This document shows positions 9,110 to 18,697 of a DNA stretch of 34,608 bases, in pieces. The DNA comes from Actinomycetota bacterium (lineage in GTDB: Bacteria; Actinomycetota; Actinomycetes; Nanopelagicales; Nanopelagicaceae). The translations under genes were made by a program, and so were the position numbers. The stretch lies in assembly GCA_009702525.1 (NCBI GenBank), contig WLHW01000003.1, positions 1-34,608 of the forward strand, given 5' to 3'. Numbering within the stretch: position 1 is the stretch's first letter; each line of letters begins with the position of its first letter. The notes under the pieces are model-generated. The model saw only the letters and a program-made list of their open reading frames with translations, was not told the origin of the DNA and did not search any database.

Positions 9110-12100
9110 ATGTCGTTTAAAGCCATCTCCCCCGCAGTCGATCTGCCTGCTCTGGAGCATTCGATTTTAGATTTTTGGCGAGACAATCAAATCTTCCATA
9201 AAAGCGTTAATGCACGCGCTGGTGCTACTCCGTGGACATTTTATGAAGGCCCTCCCACAGCAAATGGAATGCCCGGAACACACCATATTGAAGCGCGTGT
9301 TTTTAAAGATGTCTTTCCGCGTTTTCAAACAATGAAGGGTCTGCATGTAACTCGTAAAGCTGGTTGGGATTGTCATGGCTTACCGGTTGAAATCGCCGTA
9401 GAGAAAGAGTTGGGCTTTGCCGGAAAAGGCGACATTGAAAAATTTGGTGTTGCAGCATTCAACGATAAGTGTCGGGAGTCAGTTCAGCGACATGTGAGTG
9501 CCTTTACCGACATGACCGATCGCATGGGTTTTTGGGTTGATTTTGATGAGGCGTATTGGACGATGTCACCTGACTATGTAGAAAGTGTGTGGTGGTCTCT
9601 AAAAGAGATTTGGAAAAAAGGTCTTCTTGTTCAAGATCACCGTGTAGCGCCATATTGCCCTCGATGTGGAACAGGTTTATCAGATCATGAATTAGCTCAA
9701 GGCTACGAAACCGTTGTAGATCCATCGGTCTATGTGCGCTTTCCAGTAACAAGTGGTGAGCTAGCACAATTAGAGGCATCCCTACTTGTCTGGACGACTA
9801 CTCCATGGACTCTGGTATCAAATACGGCCATCGCAGTACATCCAGATGTCGAATATGTTGTTCTACGAGTAATAGTTGATGAGAAGAGTGAAGTCCTCAT
9901 CGTCGCTAAAGCCTTAATCGAAAGCATTAAGGGCGAGAAGGAAATTCTTCAAACAGTGCTGGGTAAAGATTTAGAGCGCGTTACCTATAAAAGACCATTT
10001 GATTACGTTGACATTCCTGATGCACATTACGTTGTGTTGGCAACGTATGTAACTACCGAAGATGGAACTGGATTAGTTCACCAATCTCCTGCTTTCGGCG
10101 CAGACGACCTTGCAGTATGTCGTGGATACGGTCTACCCGTTGTGAATCCCATTGCTCCTGATGGAACATTTCTTAGTGCAACTCCAGTTGTTGGCGGAAT
10201 GTTTTTTAAAGATGCTGACAAAGTTTTAGTAAAAGAGCTTAAGGCAAATGGGTCTCTCTATAAGCATCAACCATATGAGCACACGTATCCGCATTGCTGG
10301 CGCTGTCACACCGCATTGATGTATTACGCGCAACCATCATGGTATGTCCGTACAACATCGATAAAGGATGCCCTGTTGCGTGAGAACGCTGCCACCGACT
10401 GGCATCCACAATCAATTAAAGAGGGTCGCTATGGTGACTGGCTCAACAACAATATCGACTGGGCACTTTCCCGGAATCGATATTGGGGTACTCCACTACC
10501 AATTTGGCGCTGCGAGAATAAACATGAAATCTGCGTTGATTCACTCAAAGAGCTAGGTGCATTAGCTGGCAAGGAGCTTTCTAATTTAGATCCACATCGA
10601 CCATTTGTTGATGACATTACTTTTGCCTGTGCCGAGTGTTCACTGACAATGACGCGAGTTCCAGAAGTTATTGACTGCTGGTATGACTCGGGGGCAATGC
10701 CATTTGCGCAATGGGGTTATCCGCACAAAGAGGGCTCAGTTGAGAAGTTCAACGCCTCCTACCCTGCTGATTTTATCTGTGAGGCAATCGATCAGACCCG
10801 TGGATGGTTTTACACGCTCATGACTATCGGCACTTTAGTATTTGATAAATCTTCGTATAAAACCGTTCTATGCCTGGGTCACATTCTTGATAAAGATGGA
10901 CGCAAGATGAGCAAGCACGTTGGAAACGTTTTAGAGCCAATGGCGCTCATGGATCAACATGGCGCCGATGCCGTTCGTTGGTACATGTTGGCTGCCGGCT
11001 CACCATGGGCTGCGCGTCGAGTAGGACATGAAGCAATTAATGAAGTCATCAGAAAAACTCTATTGACGTACTGGAATACCGTTTCATTTCACGCCCTATA
11101 TGCCAATGCATCAAACTTTGATCTTGCTCAAACTCCTGCCCTAAAAGATCGAGCTTTAATGGATCGTTGGATTATCTCCGAACTCAATGTCTTGATCGAG
11201 ACCGTAGATGCAGCCTATGAGGGCTTTGATTCTCAAATTGCTGGTAAAGCACTGGCGGGATTTATTGATGACTTATCAAATTGGTATGTTCGCCGTTCTC
11301 GTCGTCGATTTTGGGATGGCGATGTGGCTGCCATGGCCACTCTGCATGAATGTCTTGTCACGTTGACCAAACTTCTTGCACCGATGGTCCCTTTTATTAC
11401 TGAACAAGTATGGCAAGAACTAGTGCGACCAACAGATTCAAACTCTGAAGCATCGGTTCACTTAACAGATTTTCCAAAAGTCAGTGCTGACGCAATTGAT
11501 CTCGAACTGTCGCAACAAGTGGCCCTTACTCGCCGCATTGTTGAATTAGGTCGAGCCTCCCGCGCCGAATCCGGAATCAAAATTCGTCAGCCACTACAGC
11601 GTGCGCTCATTGCCGCAACAGGATGGGCGAAATTACCTGAAGCAATGCGCGAACAAATTGCAGATGAACTCAATGTGATTGAATTGGAAGATATTGCTAG
11701 TGCTGATGGCGACTTAGTAGATATTTCAGTGAAAGCAAACTTTAAATGTTTGGGAGCAAAATTTGGTGGTGTAGTGCAAGAGATAGCTAAGGCAATTGCA
11801 GCCACTGACCCAACTTCTCTTGTTAAGAAACTTCGCGCCCAAGGTGTCGCAACCTTAGGAACGTGGGAAATTGCACTCGAGGATTTAGTAGTCACTGAGG
11901 TCCCCAAGAGTGGGTGGATGGTCTCGTCTCACGATGGAGAAAGTGTTGCCCTAGATCTGGCTCTCTCCCCATCTCTGATTTTGGCCGGCAACGCCCGAGA
12001 GGTCATTCGTTTTATTCAAGAGCGTCGCAAGAGCGATGGCTTCGAGATTTCTGATCGAATTAATGTCACGTGGAATGCAACACCTGAGATAGCAGAGGCA

Positions 12101-12223
12101 ATTGCCAGCGATCGTGCACATATTCAAGATGAGACTCTCGCACTAACTATGGTGTGCGATCCGTCAATCACTTTAGATCAAGGTGAACTTGGATTGGCAG
12201 TAAAGCTAGTTAAATCCCTCTAA
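9110..12223 (+). CDS. ileS: Isoleucyl-tRNA synthetase (long, about 1037 aa form)
   Basis: Class I motifs GPPTANGMPGTHH and KMSKHVGN, plus GWDCHGLPVEI; preceded by an Ile-type T-box. Confidence 0.97.
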   Translation: MSFKAISPAVDLPALEHSILDFWRDNQIFHKSVNARAGATPWTFYEGPPTANGMPGTHHIEARVFKDVFPRFQTMKGLHVTRKAGWDCHGLPVEIAVEKELGFAGKGDIEKFGVAAFNDKCRESVQRHVSAFTDMTDRMGFWVDFDEAYWTMSPDYVESVWWSLKEIWKKGLLVQDHRVAPYCPRCGTGLSDHELAQGYETVVDPSVYVRFPVTSGELAQLEASLLVWTTTPWTLVSNTAIAVHPDVEYVVLRVIVDEKSEVLIVAKALIESIKGEKEILQTVLGKDLERVTYKRPFDYVDIPDAHYVVLATYVTTEDGTGLVHQSPAFGADDLAVCRGYGLPVVNPIAPDGTFLSATPVVGGMFFKDADKVLVKELKANGSLYKHQPYEHTYPHCWRCHTALMYYAQPSWYVRTTSIKDALLRENAATDWHPQSIKEGRYGDWLNNNIDWALSRNRYWGTPLPIWRCENKHEICVDSLKELGALAGKELSNLDPHRPFVDDITFACAECSLTMTRVPEVIDCWYDSGAMPFAQWGYPHKEGSVEKFNASYPADFICEAIDQTRGWFYTLMTIGTLVFDKSSYKTVLCLGHILDKDGRKMSKHVGNVLEPMALMDQHGADAVRWYMLAAGSPWAARRVGHEAINEVIRKTLLTYWNTVSFHALYANASNFDLAQTPALKDRALMDRWIISELNVLIETVDAAYEGFDSQIAGKALAGFIDDLSNWYVRRSRRRFWDGDVAAMATLHECLVTLTKLLAPMVPFITEQVWQELVRPTDSNSEASVHLTDFPKVSADAIDLELSQQVALTRRIVELGRASRAESGIKIRQPLQRALIAATGWAKLPEAMREQIADELNVIELEDIASADGDLVDISVKANFKCLGAKFGGVVQEIAKAIAATDPTSLVKKLRAQGVATLGTWEIALEDLVVTEVPKSGWMVSSHDGESVALDLALSPSLILAGNAREVIRFIQERRKSDGFEISDRINVTWNATPEIAEAIASDRAHIQDETLALTMVCDPSITLDQGELGLAVKLVKSL

Positions 12224-12491
12224 CTACGCCGAGTAGAAGTTGCACGGCGAAAAAGAGCACGATGAAACTTAAATCCAGACTTACTGCGCCAAGTCGCAGC
12301 GGTGGGATGTAGCGTCCTACAAAGCGCATGGGTTGATCAGTGATTGCATAAATCGCTTCTACTAAATACAACGTGACTCCGCTAGGTCGCCAATTGCGGG
12401 CAAACATACGTATGTAATCCAGAATTAAACGTCCAAGTAGGGCAAACAAGAACAACTGAAGTACGCCCGCTAAAAGCGAACCGATTGCCAT
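12210..12491 (-). CDS. YggT-family membrane protein
   Basis: 93 aa, two hydrophobic segments, RMFARNWRPSG and YAITDQPMRFVGRYIPPLRLGAVSLDLSFIVLF; directly downstream of sepF. 3' end overlaps the 3' end of ileS by 14 nt. Confidence 0.92.
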   Translation of the reverse strand: MAIGSLLAGVLQLFLFALLGRLILDYIRMFARNWRPSGVTLYLVEAIYAITDQPMRFVGRYIPPLRLGAVSLDLSFIVLFFAVQLLLGVVRGI

Positions 12492-12497
12492 AAAAAA

Positions 12498-12971
12498 TCA
12501 GCTCTGGTTGAAGAAGCTTGCTTGAGCAGCAGCTGACTTATCTTCTGAACTCACTTGCAAGTTAGCAGGAGAGATGAGGAATACTTTTTTAGTCACGCGC
12601 TCAATAGTTCCGTGGAGACCAAAAGCAAGTCCACTGGCAAAATCTACAAGTCGCTTATGTTCTGATTCATCCATGTCAGTCAAATTAATAATCACAGGAT
12701 TGCCCTGACGAAAATGCTCACCGATTGTTCGGGCTTCATTATAAAAACGTGGGTGCAGGGTGATGATGCGATCTAGAACTGGGAGATCAAGTTGTGGCGC
12801 ACTCTCAACTGTCGACGTGTGAACAGATGAAACCGAACGAGCTGCTCGAGGTTTAATCTTCACTTCATTGGATGTATGTACTGCCGGAACTGATGGAGTT
12901 AGTGGAGCATCAAACTCAGGATCGTCCATCAAACCTAAATAGTTTGCGACGCGCTTAAGGGCATTAGTCAT
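12498..12971 (-). CDS. sepF: Cell division protein SepF
   Basis: 157 aa; NPVIINLTDMDESEHKRLVDFASGLAFGLHGTIERVTKKVFLISP is SepF-typical; located in the dcw cluster. Confidence 0.95.
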   Translation of the reverse strand: MTNALKRVANYLGLMDDPEFDAPLTPSVPAVHTSNEVKIKPRAARSVSSVHTSTVESAPQLDLPVLDRIITLHPRFYNEARTIGEHFRQGNPVIINLTDMDESEHKRLVDFASGLAFGLHGTIERVTKKVFLISPANLQVSSEDKSAAAQASFFNQS

Positions 12972-13000
12972 AGTTAAAATATACCTATCTGGCTACCTAG
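12972..13000 (-). promoter_or_regulatory. Candidate leaderless promoter for sepF
   Basis: Minus strand reads TATATT-TTAACT-ATG at 12983-12969: a -10-like hexamer 6 nt from the start codon, no Shine-Dalgarno. Confidence 0.4.
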
Positions 13001-13655
13001 AACCCAGGATTGAGCTCCCAATTCGGACATGTGTCGCACCATGAATAATCGCCTCTTCATAGTCTCCACTCATGCCCGCCGACAATGATGGTGCATCCTT
13101 AAACTCTGCAATAAAATCACGATGAATATCGGCCAACCGACTAAAAGAATCTGCGGCACTGCCTGTTAAAGGGGCAACCGCCATAAGACCTTTCAGTTGA
13201 TGGACTGGCGAAGCCTGAACTAAGCCGGCTAACTGGTAAAGCTTTTCACTATCGGCACCACCACGATTTTTAGCCCCATCTAAGCTGACTTGAAGAAATA
13301 TCTGTAAGGGATGGAGCGCAGATTTCTCCATCATGGTGAAGTGTCGCGCCTCATCTAATGAGTGAACAACGTGACTCCAGGTACATATGGATCGAATTTT
13401 GTTACTTTGAATCTGGCCTTGGAAATGCCACCTGGCATCAATAGCCGCAGCTTTCTCGGCTCCATCGCTATCTCTATTTTCACCAAAATCACTGACGCCT
13501 AGCTCCTTCAAAATCTCAATATCACTGATCGGAAAAGTCTTCGTCACAACAACGAGGGTGATGTCTGTAGCTTGCCGGCCCGAATGCGCTGCACTCACTG
13601 CGATGCGCTCCTTGACTTGCGCTAACTTCTCAGCAATCTCATCGAAGCGTGTCAT
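12993..13655 (-). CDS. YggS/PLPBP-family pyridoxal phosphate homeostasis protein
   Basis: VVVTKTFP, LGVSDFGENR, WHFQGQIQSNKIR and LSAGMSGDYEEAIIHGATHVRIGSSILG motifs. Confidence 0.94.
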   Translation of the reverse strand: MTRFDEIAEKLAQVKERIAVSAAHSGRQATDITLVVVTKTFPISDIEILKELGVSDFGENRDSDGAEKAAAIDARWHFQGQIQSNKIRSICTWSHVVHSLDEARHFTMMEKSALHPLQIFLQVSLDGAKNRGGADSEKLYQLAGLVQASPVHQLKGLMAVAPLTGSAADSFSRLADIHRDFIAEFKDAPSLSAGMSGDYEEAIIHGATHVRIGSSILGSR

Positions 13656-14314
13656 AGCCAGACAACTCCGGCATTTCTACCCGTTATGTTGTGGCGTCTA
13701 TAAGAAAAATAAAGCGGATCTTCTAGCGTGCATATCGATGATGCTTCATACGTAATCCCCATACTCACTAAAACTGCAATCAATGCTTTCGGTAGATCTA
13801 GAGCTGGAGTCATTTCACGTGTGAGTGAAAATGCAGCAGGATATATCGCACAAACTTCATCGGCAATATCTTGCGAAACTTCATAACATCGACCACAAAT
13901 TGATGCACCCAGTGTGGCATGAATGTGATTAGCACCTAAGCGACGCATTTCATCTACAACTTTTATCGCTATTCCATTGTGCAGCCCTCTTCGACCTACA
14001 TGAACTGCTGCGACTACAGTTGAAGAAGTAAGCAGTAACGGGATGCAGTCTGCAACGAGAACTGCAAGTGCAATACCTTTTGTTGTAGTAATTAATGCAT
14101 CACACGTTGGATCTATATCCTCAATAGTCTCGATAACAGTGAATGAATTACCATGCACTTGGTTCATAAATTGAGTCGGCCCTACCTGTGAAGCAAGGGC
14201 GATGCGATTGGCGCGAACAGTTTCTTCACTGTCTCCAACATGGAGCGCTAAATTAAACGAGTCAAAAGGCGCAAGGCTCAAACCTTGACGCCGATCGGTA
14301 AAGAGCTCTGGCAA
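13652..14314 (-). CDS. pgeF: PgeF/YfiH laccase-domain protein (peptidoglycan editing factor / multicopper-type family)
   Basis: NQVHGNSF, ADCIPLLL, AVHVGRRGLHNGI and ICGRCYEV motifs; between ftsZ and yggS. Confidence 0.9.
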   Translation of the reverse strand: MPELFTDRRQGLSLAPFDSFNLALHVGDSEETVRANRIALASQVGPTQFMNQVHGNSFTVIETIEDIDPTCDALITTTKGIALAVLVADCIPLLLTSSTVVAAVHVGRRGLHNGIAIKVVDEMRRLGANHIHATLGASICGRCYEVSQDIADEVCAIYPAAFSLTREMTPALDLPKALIAVLVSMGITYEASSICTLEDPLYFSYRRHNITGRNAGVVWL

Positions 14315-14318
14315 TGCC

Positions 14319-15455
14319 TTACTTCATAAAGTCAGGGACGTCGATCTCATCATCTTCGGCCACAAGCTCTTCAAACGTCACACGGCGACGGGCAATTGGC
14401 TCATCGTTGAGTTCGAGAGCAACTGAGATTGGATCATTTGTGGCAATAGGATCGGCCACTCCACCCAGAGTTGCTGCATCAATAACAGGAGTCGACACTC
14501 TCTTTGGCTCGCCGCCCTCAAAGCCAGCAGCTACCACTGTAATTCGCACTTCATCACCGAGTGCATCATCGATAGTTGTACCGAAGATGAATTTTGCATT
14601 TGGATGCACGGCCGACTGCACTAATTCGCACGCCTCATTAACTTCAAAGAGACCTAAATCAGAGCCACCGGAAACAGATAGCAGAACACCCATAGCGCCA
14701 TCGATTGAGGCTTCTAATAGAGGTGATGAGATTGCTAATTCAGCAGCGCGCAACGCACGATTTTCACCGCGCGCTGATCCAATACCCATAAGAGCTGATC
14801 CCGCACCAGACATAACCGCTTTCACATCGGCAAAGTCTAAGTTAATTAAACCAGGCTGAGTAATAATTTCAGTAATACCTTGAACACCAGATAGCAGAAC
14901 TTGATCAGCGCTCTTGAATGCATCGGCCAAAGTAATTGTACGATCAGAGATTGCAAGTAGTCGATCATTTGGAATAACAATTAATGTATCTACTTCTGCA
15001 CGCAAAGCTTCGATTCCAATATCGGCCTGTGTTGCACGAAGCTTTGCCTCAAAGGAAAAGGGGCGTGTAACTACACCAATAGTTAAGGCACCGATATCCC
15101 GAGCAATCTTCGCAACGATTGGTGCTGCACCCGTTCCGGTTCCGCCACCTTCACCTGCAGTTACAAAAACCATATCCGCGCCGCGCAAAATCTCTTCGAT
15201 ATCATCTGCGTGATCAAGTGCAGCTTCACGGCCTTTTTCTGGATCCATTCCTGCACCAAGACCACGAGTAGTTTTTCTTCCGATATCTAATTTCACATCG
15301 GCGTCACTCATTAAAAGATGTTGTGCATCGGTATTAATTGCAATGAACTCAACGCCTTTAAGTCCGACGTCGATCATGCGATTGATTGCATTTACTCCAC
15401 CGCCACCAATGCCTACAACTTTGATGACTGCTAAATAATTCTGCGGTGAAGCCAC
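14319..15455 (-). CDS. ftsZ: Cell division protein FtsZ (GTG start)
   Basis: [11 protein letters not shown], tubulin signature [10 protein letters not shown] and C-terminal peptide DVPDFMK. SD AAGGAGG before GTG at 15455. Confidence 0.98.
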   Translation of the reverse strand: MASPQNYLAVIKVVGIGGGGVNAINRMIDVGLKGVEFIAINTDAQHLLMSDADVKLDIGRKTTRGLGAGMDPEKGREAALDHADDIEEILRGADMVFVTAGEGGGTGTGAAPIVAKIARDIGALTIGVVTRPFSFEAKLRATQADIGIEALRAEVDTLIVIPNDRLLAISDRTITLADAFKSADQVLLSGVQGITEIITQPGLINLDFADVKAVMSGAGSALMGIGSARGENRALRAAELAISSPLLEASIDGAMGVLLSVSGGSDLGLFEVNEACELVQSAVHPNAKFIFGTTIDDALGDEVRITVVAAGFEGGEPKRVSTPVIDAATLGGVADPIATNDPISVALELNDEPIARRRVTFEELVAEDDEIDVPDFMK

Positions 15456-15522
15456 GTTTTTCCTCCTTGGGAACCATCAACCTCAACTTGAGCGTTATGA
15501 TTCATTCTTTATTGATAAGGCG

Positions 15523-15551
15523 AAACTAAAGTGCCAGCCCTGCTTAATCAA
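15523..15551 (-). promoter_or_regulatory. Candidate sigma-A-like promoter for ftsZ in the ftsQ-ftsZ gap
   Basis: Minus strand TTGATT-N17-TAGTTT inside the only sizeable gap (135 bp) between rsmH and yggT. Confidence 0.4.
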
Positions 15552-15590
15552 ATACCGACTCGAACTATTTACTGTGTCGCACTAATAAAT

Positions 15591-16232
15591 TTATTTCACA
15601 ATCGGAGCGTGTGGGGCAGAAACATCTACTCGTTTGAGTTTCGCATTTTCAGGTTGGAGCAATAAAGCTTGAAAAACCTTAGCTTTAAGTGCATTTTCTT
15701 CACTTCTTCCCCATCGAAGTTCAAGGGAGCCCTTTTCTGATTCCAGCTCTAAAATAAAAGTATCTCCACTGTGAACTTTGAGCACCCTGACCTGTGTAGA
15801 AATCTCGACTGGAAGTTCTCTGAAAAAGGCGGCGGCAATAATCGCTGAATCAACGGATGGGGCTTGAATAGTGGGTAGCTGAGAAGTTTTCTGGCCACTT
15901 AGAAGAAAGCTCTGTCCTTGGGCATCGATCGCGAAGTTGTTAAAAATTGCAATGGGTGTTCGTTCGGTAATTTCAATACTCACTTTTCCATTAATCCAAT
16001 TACGCGAAACAACCGCACTTTTTACCCAATCAAACTTTTCATATCGTCCAGCAATTATTCTTGGTTCTACACGAGCTAATTTCTGACCTTTCTTAATTTC
16101 AATAGGTACATAGTTCTTCGTTCCCTTTATTTCGATTGCGCTCACGGTAAATAGCGAGGACCAACCCAGGACGTATGCAGACGTAATGACGACTAGCACA
16201 GTGATTGCAATTACTAAGCGTCTCTTTTTCAT
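15591..16232 (-). CDS. ftsQ: Cell division protein FtsQ (POTRA domain)
   Basis: N-terminal TM followed by LFTVSAIEIKGTKNYV; between murC and ftsZ. Confidence 0.9.
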   Translation of the reverse strand: MKKRRLVIAITVLVVITSAYVLGWSSLFTVSAIEIKGTKNYVPIEIKKGQKLARVEPRIIAGRYEKFDWVKSAVVSRNWINGKVSIEITERTPIAIFNNFAIDAQGQSFLLSGQKTSQLPTIQAPSVDSAIIAAAFFRELPVEISTQVRVLKVHSGDTFILELESEKGSLELRWGRSEENALKAKVFQALLLQPENAKLKRVDVSAPHAPIVK

Positions 16233-17624
16233 TTAATTAAATCGCCGACTTAAGCCATCAACAATTATTGGGGCTAAGGAGCTCACGTCGCCTGCACCTA
16301 GCGTAATAATCACATCTCCGGGTTGAGCAAAGTTGATTATCTGATCCGTAACTTCCACAAAGTTTGGAATGTACTCACCATGTGTCATCACATTAGTGAT
16401 GAGTTGAGAGGTGACACCTTGGATAGGTTTTTCACTGGCGGCATAAATCTCCAAAACGATAACTCGGTCGGCAACGTCTAGAGCTTGCGCAAAGTTTTCT
16501 GCGAAAGCCCGAGTTCGTGAGTATCTATGTGGTTGAAAGATTACTAAAAGTCGGCCATCCCCTGCATAGCGTCGCGCGGCGTCAAGAGTTACCTTGATTT
16601 CGGTTGGATGGTGCCCGTAATCATCTACAACTCGTATTCCATGAACAGTCCCTACTAATTCAAAACGTCGTCCAGTTCCACGGAATGTTGCTAAACCAGT
16701 TAATAGTTCAGCCGGTGCACAACCTAATGCGATGCCGGTTGCCAAGACTGCCGCAGCATTGAGCAGATTATGGTGGCCTGGAACCATTAGCTCAATAAAA
16801 CCAACTGCCTTCCCATGCCACAAAGCGCGTGCTTTAGATCCGGATGCTCCTAACTCGATCTGATCCAGACGCATATCAGCACTCTCTGAAACTCCATATG
16901 AAATTACTGAAAGCTCACCAGTTTGAGATACAAGTGCACATGCTCCGGGATCGTCGGCACAGTAGGTAAGAAATCCTTCAGGATTAATTGTCAAAGCAAA
17001 CTCTTTAAACGCTGTATCGACATCGGCAGCTGTAGCGAAATAATCAACATGGTCATGTTCAACATTTGTGACTATTGCGGCAAATGGATGGTACTCAATA
17101 AATGATCCATCTGACTCATCGGCTTCGGCGACAAATATATTGCCAGTACCGCGATGGGCATTTGAGCCCGATGCAGTAATTGTTCCGCCAATCGCAAACG
17201 ATGGATCCTCGGCACATGCCTGTAGCGCAACGGCAAGCATAGAAGACGTCGTAGTTTTTCCGTGGGTTCCGGCAACTGCGATTGATTTAGATTCTGACAT
17301 CAAAATAGCTAAAGCTGCAGCACGTGTTAGTAGTGCAAGACCCAGCTCCCCTGCTCGAATTATTTCAGGATTTGTAGCTGAGATTGCACTTGAAAACACG
17401 ACTACATCTGCACCATCTACATTTTCACTTGCATGACTTATAGAAATACTTGCACCTAAAGCTTTTAACGCTTTTACAACTGAAGAGTCTTTGGCATCAG
17501 ATCCGCTCACACGAATCGAGTGCGAGAGCGCAATGCGCGCCAAGCCACTCATTCCAGCACCACCAATTCCAATAAAGTGGATTCGTTTACCGGTCAAAGA
17601 ACGCAACTCCATGCGACTCATCAT
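16233..17624 (-). CDS. murC: UDP-N-acetylmuramate–L-alanine ligase
   Basis: IHFIGIGGAGMSGLARI, AVAGTHGKTTTSSM and DDYGHHPTEI. Confidence 0.97.
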   Translation of the reverse strand: MMSRMELRSLTGKRIHFIGIGGAGMSGLARIALSHSIRVSGSDAKDSSVVKALKALGASISISHASENVDGADVVVFSSAISATNPEIIRAGELGLALLTRAAALAILMSESKSIAVAGTHGKTTTSSMLAVALQACAEDPSFAIGGTITASGSNAHRGTGNIFVAEADESDGSFIEYHPFAAIVTNVEHDHVDYFATAADVDTAFKEFALTINPEGFLTYCADDPGACALVSQTGELSVISYGVSESADMRLDQIELGASGSKARALWHGKAVGFIELMVPGHHNLLNAAAVLATGIALGCAPAELLTGLATFRGTGRRFELVGTVHGIRVVDDYGHHPTEIKVTLDAARRYAGDGRLLVIFQPHRYSRTRAFAENFAQALDVADRVIVLEIYAASEKPIQGVTSQLITNVMTHGEYIPNFVEVTDQIINFAQPGDVIITLGAGDVSSLAPIIVDGLSRRFN

Positions 17625-18697
17625 GCACCTAACGCAAACTGGCCAAGGGCAACAATCTTCTGGGCTGCATCGAGGTCCTTTGGGTCTCCCGCAATAGGTG
17701 CTGCAGCAGACTTCATTAATAGAGTCTCAATTGAGGCTACAAGGAAATCGGAGCTGAATTCGGCTTGATTAATAACCTGAGCCCGACCACTTTCAACTAG
17801 CGGCTGAGCATTGTGAAATTGTTCGCCGTTTCCAACTGGTAGCGGTACAAAAAGTGCGTAACGCCCAAGGGCTGCAAACTCGCTACAGGTAACCGCTCCA
17901 CTTCTTGCTATGACTACATCACTAGCTAAATATGCCATCGCCATATCCTCGACATATGGAACTGGGTGATACCACGATTGCGACTGCGGCAGTGAATTGA
18001 GTCGACCTACGGAGTGCAAGACCGAGATATTTTTTGAGTTCAGTCCTTCCAATGCCGCTGAAACTATCGAATTAATAGCAACCGAACCCTGAGACCCGCC
18101 CATAACGAAAATTAATGGTGTTTTCTTATCAAAGCCCAACTTAGACTTCGCTGTATCTCGAGCAACTTTCCAATCATTTCTAGATTCATTGAAAGCTTGC
18201 GCAACATCAGAGCGCAAAGGTAGACCCGTCAGTAGTGCATCAGAGAACTCGCGGCTTTCGACCGGATTGGCGACTGCCACAAATGGAGTTAGTAGTGCGC
18301 CTAATTTATTTGCCCACCCAGGCTTGGCATTTGCCTCGTGAACAAGAAGTGGTACTCCGCGTAATCTGGCCGCCAAATAAGCTGGAGCGCTAACATAACC
18401 CCCGAAACCAATTAATAAATCTGCAGATGTAAGCGCTGCAGATGCCACGCTGATTGACTTAATAAGATTAAACGGAATCTTTAGCCACGTTAACGAGGGT
18501 CTCCTAGCTATCGCAACTTTAGGAATTAGAGTCAAAGCAAATCCCTGTGCTGGAACTAAAGTATTTTCGAGCCCAGTCTTGGTGCCCAGAAATTGAATCT
18601 CATCATTCGGGTGAGCACTTCTCCATGCTCGCGCTACAGCAAGTGCCGGTTCGATATGGCCAGCAGTTCCACCTCCAGCAAAAATTATCGTAGCCAT
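17621..18697 (-). CDS. murG: Undecaprenyldiphospho-muramoylpentapeptide beta-N-acetylglucosaminyltransferase
   Basis: GGGTAGHIEPALAVA, FGGYVSAPA, VMGGSQGS and ARSGAVTCSEFAALGRYALFVPLP. Confidence 0.97.
   Translation of the reverse strand: MATIIFAGGGTAGHIEPALAVARAWRSAHPNDEIQFLGTKTGLENTLVPAQGFALTLIPKVAIARRPSLTWLKIPFNLIKSISVASAALTSADLLIGFGGYVSAPAYLAARLRGVPLLVHEANAKPGWANKLGALLTPFVAVANPVESREFSDALLTGLPLRSDVAQAFNESRNDWKVARDTAKSKLGFDKKTPLIFVMGGSQGSVAINSIVSAALEGLNSKNISVLHSVGRLNSLPQSQSWYHPVPYVEDMAMAYLASDVVIARSGAVTCSEFAALGRYALFVPLPVGNGEQFHNAQPLVESGRAQVINQAEFSSDFLVASIETLLMKSAAAPIAGDPKDLDAAQKIVALGQFALGA

Noticed and set aside
14314-14859. Plus-strand 181 aa ORF antisense to ftsZ
   Set aside because: Ser/Thr/Pro-rich translation with no domain, entirely opposite the unmistakable FtsZ coding frame; typical shadow ORF.
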